This document shows, in pieces, positions 6,978-7,140 of a stretch of 7,140 nt of DNA. The DNA comes from SAR116 cluster bacterium (GTDB lineage: Bacteria; Pseudomonadota; Alphaproteobacteria; Puniceispirillales; Puniceispirillaceae). How positions within the stretch are numbered: position 1 is the first letter of the stretch; each line of letters begins with the position of its first letter. The translations under genes were made by a program, and so were the position numbers. Location: positions 1 to 7,140 of the forward strand of contig NYYG01000078.1 in the NCBI GenBank assembly GCA_002686685.1. The letters are read 5' to 3'. The notes below the pieces were generated by a model, which was given only the letters and a program-made list of their open reading frames with translations, was not told the origin of the DNA and made no database searches.

Positions 6978-7140
6978 CTCTGTCCTGAAACCTGAGAGAT
7001 TTCCCAACGGAAATCCGGCCTGTGCCAGAATCCGTTGATTTTCCCCGTCGGTGGGTGCTGCCGCACCGCTTTCCAGAGCGCTCACATGAAGGGAGTACGT
7101 TTACCTGAGAGTTTACAGGGCGTTTGCTCCTTCGGTGGTC
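6978..7140 (-). promoter_or_regulatory. Tandem glycine riboswitch (5' end of aptamer I cut by the window edge)
   Basis: Two glycine aptamers in the leader of gcvT. Aptamer I shows the conserved CACCGAAGGAGCAA (7136-7123) and AACTCTCAGGT (7113-7103); its 5' closing strand lies beyond the window. Aptamer II runs about 7078-6978. Its closing stem is CTCTG (7078-7074) with CAGAG (6982-6978). It has a hairpin GGTGC/GCACC (7067-7063 and 7058-7054), then the core CACCGACGGGGAAAA. A long arm pairs CAACGGA with TCCGTTG (7037-7031 and 7011-7005), extended by an inner TCTGG/CCGGA pair. The conserved CTCTCAGG follows at 6998-6991, then GGACAGAG. The repeat of CTCTCAGG in both halves and the position before gcvT make the call secure. 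In this family glycine binding normally raises gcv expression. The promoter must lie outside the window. Confidence 0.93.

Noticed and set aside
6707..7066. A minus-strand 119-codon frame running from the riboswitch into gcvT
   Set aside because: It overlaps the structured aptamer and gcvT in another frame, and the translation shows no domain. The ATG at 6925 within it lies too close to AGGAG to compete well with the GTG.
1..7140. CRISPR arrays, insertion sequences, tRNA or rRNA genes, phage or defence genes
   Set aside because: No regularly spaced direct repeats, transposase motifs or RNA-gene signatures were seen; apart from the leader and short spacers the window is filled by metabolic genes.

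Overview
The window reads almost entirely on the minus strand. It holds a glycine-cleavage operon with its riboswitch leader, followed by two accessory genes. GC is moderately high and ribosome-binding sites are strong (AGGAG/AAAGGAG). P-protein is a single full-length chain, and the leader is a tandem glycine aptamer of the kind common in Alphaproteobacteria. I infer an alphaproteobacterium, possibly a marine lineage, but the sequence alone cannot name the genus.

Layout in transcription order (right to left): (1) 7140-6978, a tandem glycine riboswitch whose first aptamer is cut by the window edge; (2) 6973-6951, a strong hairpin between the second aptamer and the gcvT ribosome-binding site; (3) gcvT, 6920-5826, GTG start; (4) gcvH, 5775-5413; (5) gcvP, 5313-2464; (6) a 124-base intergenic region with two stable hairpins but no U-tract; (7) a gamma-glutamyltransferase-family Ntn hydrolase, 2339-750; (8) an iron/2-oxoglutarate oxygenase, 699 running off the left edge. 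No convincing plus-strand gene is present. The long plus-strand open frames are antisense shadows.

gcvT, gcvH and gcvP encode three of the four glycine cleavage proteins. P-protein decarboxylates glycine, H-protein carries the aminomethyl group on lipoyl-lysine, and T-protein passes the methylene to tetrahydrofolate and releases ammonia. The L-protein gene (lpd) is not here, which is usual because it is shared with other complexes. The riboswitch is expected to turn the operon on when glycine is plentiful.

The two downstream genes are the less ordinary part. The GGT-family protein keeps the autoprocessing threonine but appears to have lost most residues that hold the gamma-glutamyl group in classical GGT. 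The oxygenase has a complete HxD...H...R set and resembles the amino-acid hydroxylase/halogenase type. They lie only 50 bases apart in the same direction, so they are probably co-expressed and may act on a related amino-acid or amide substrate. That link is inference.
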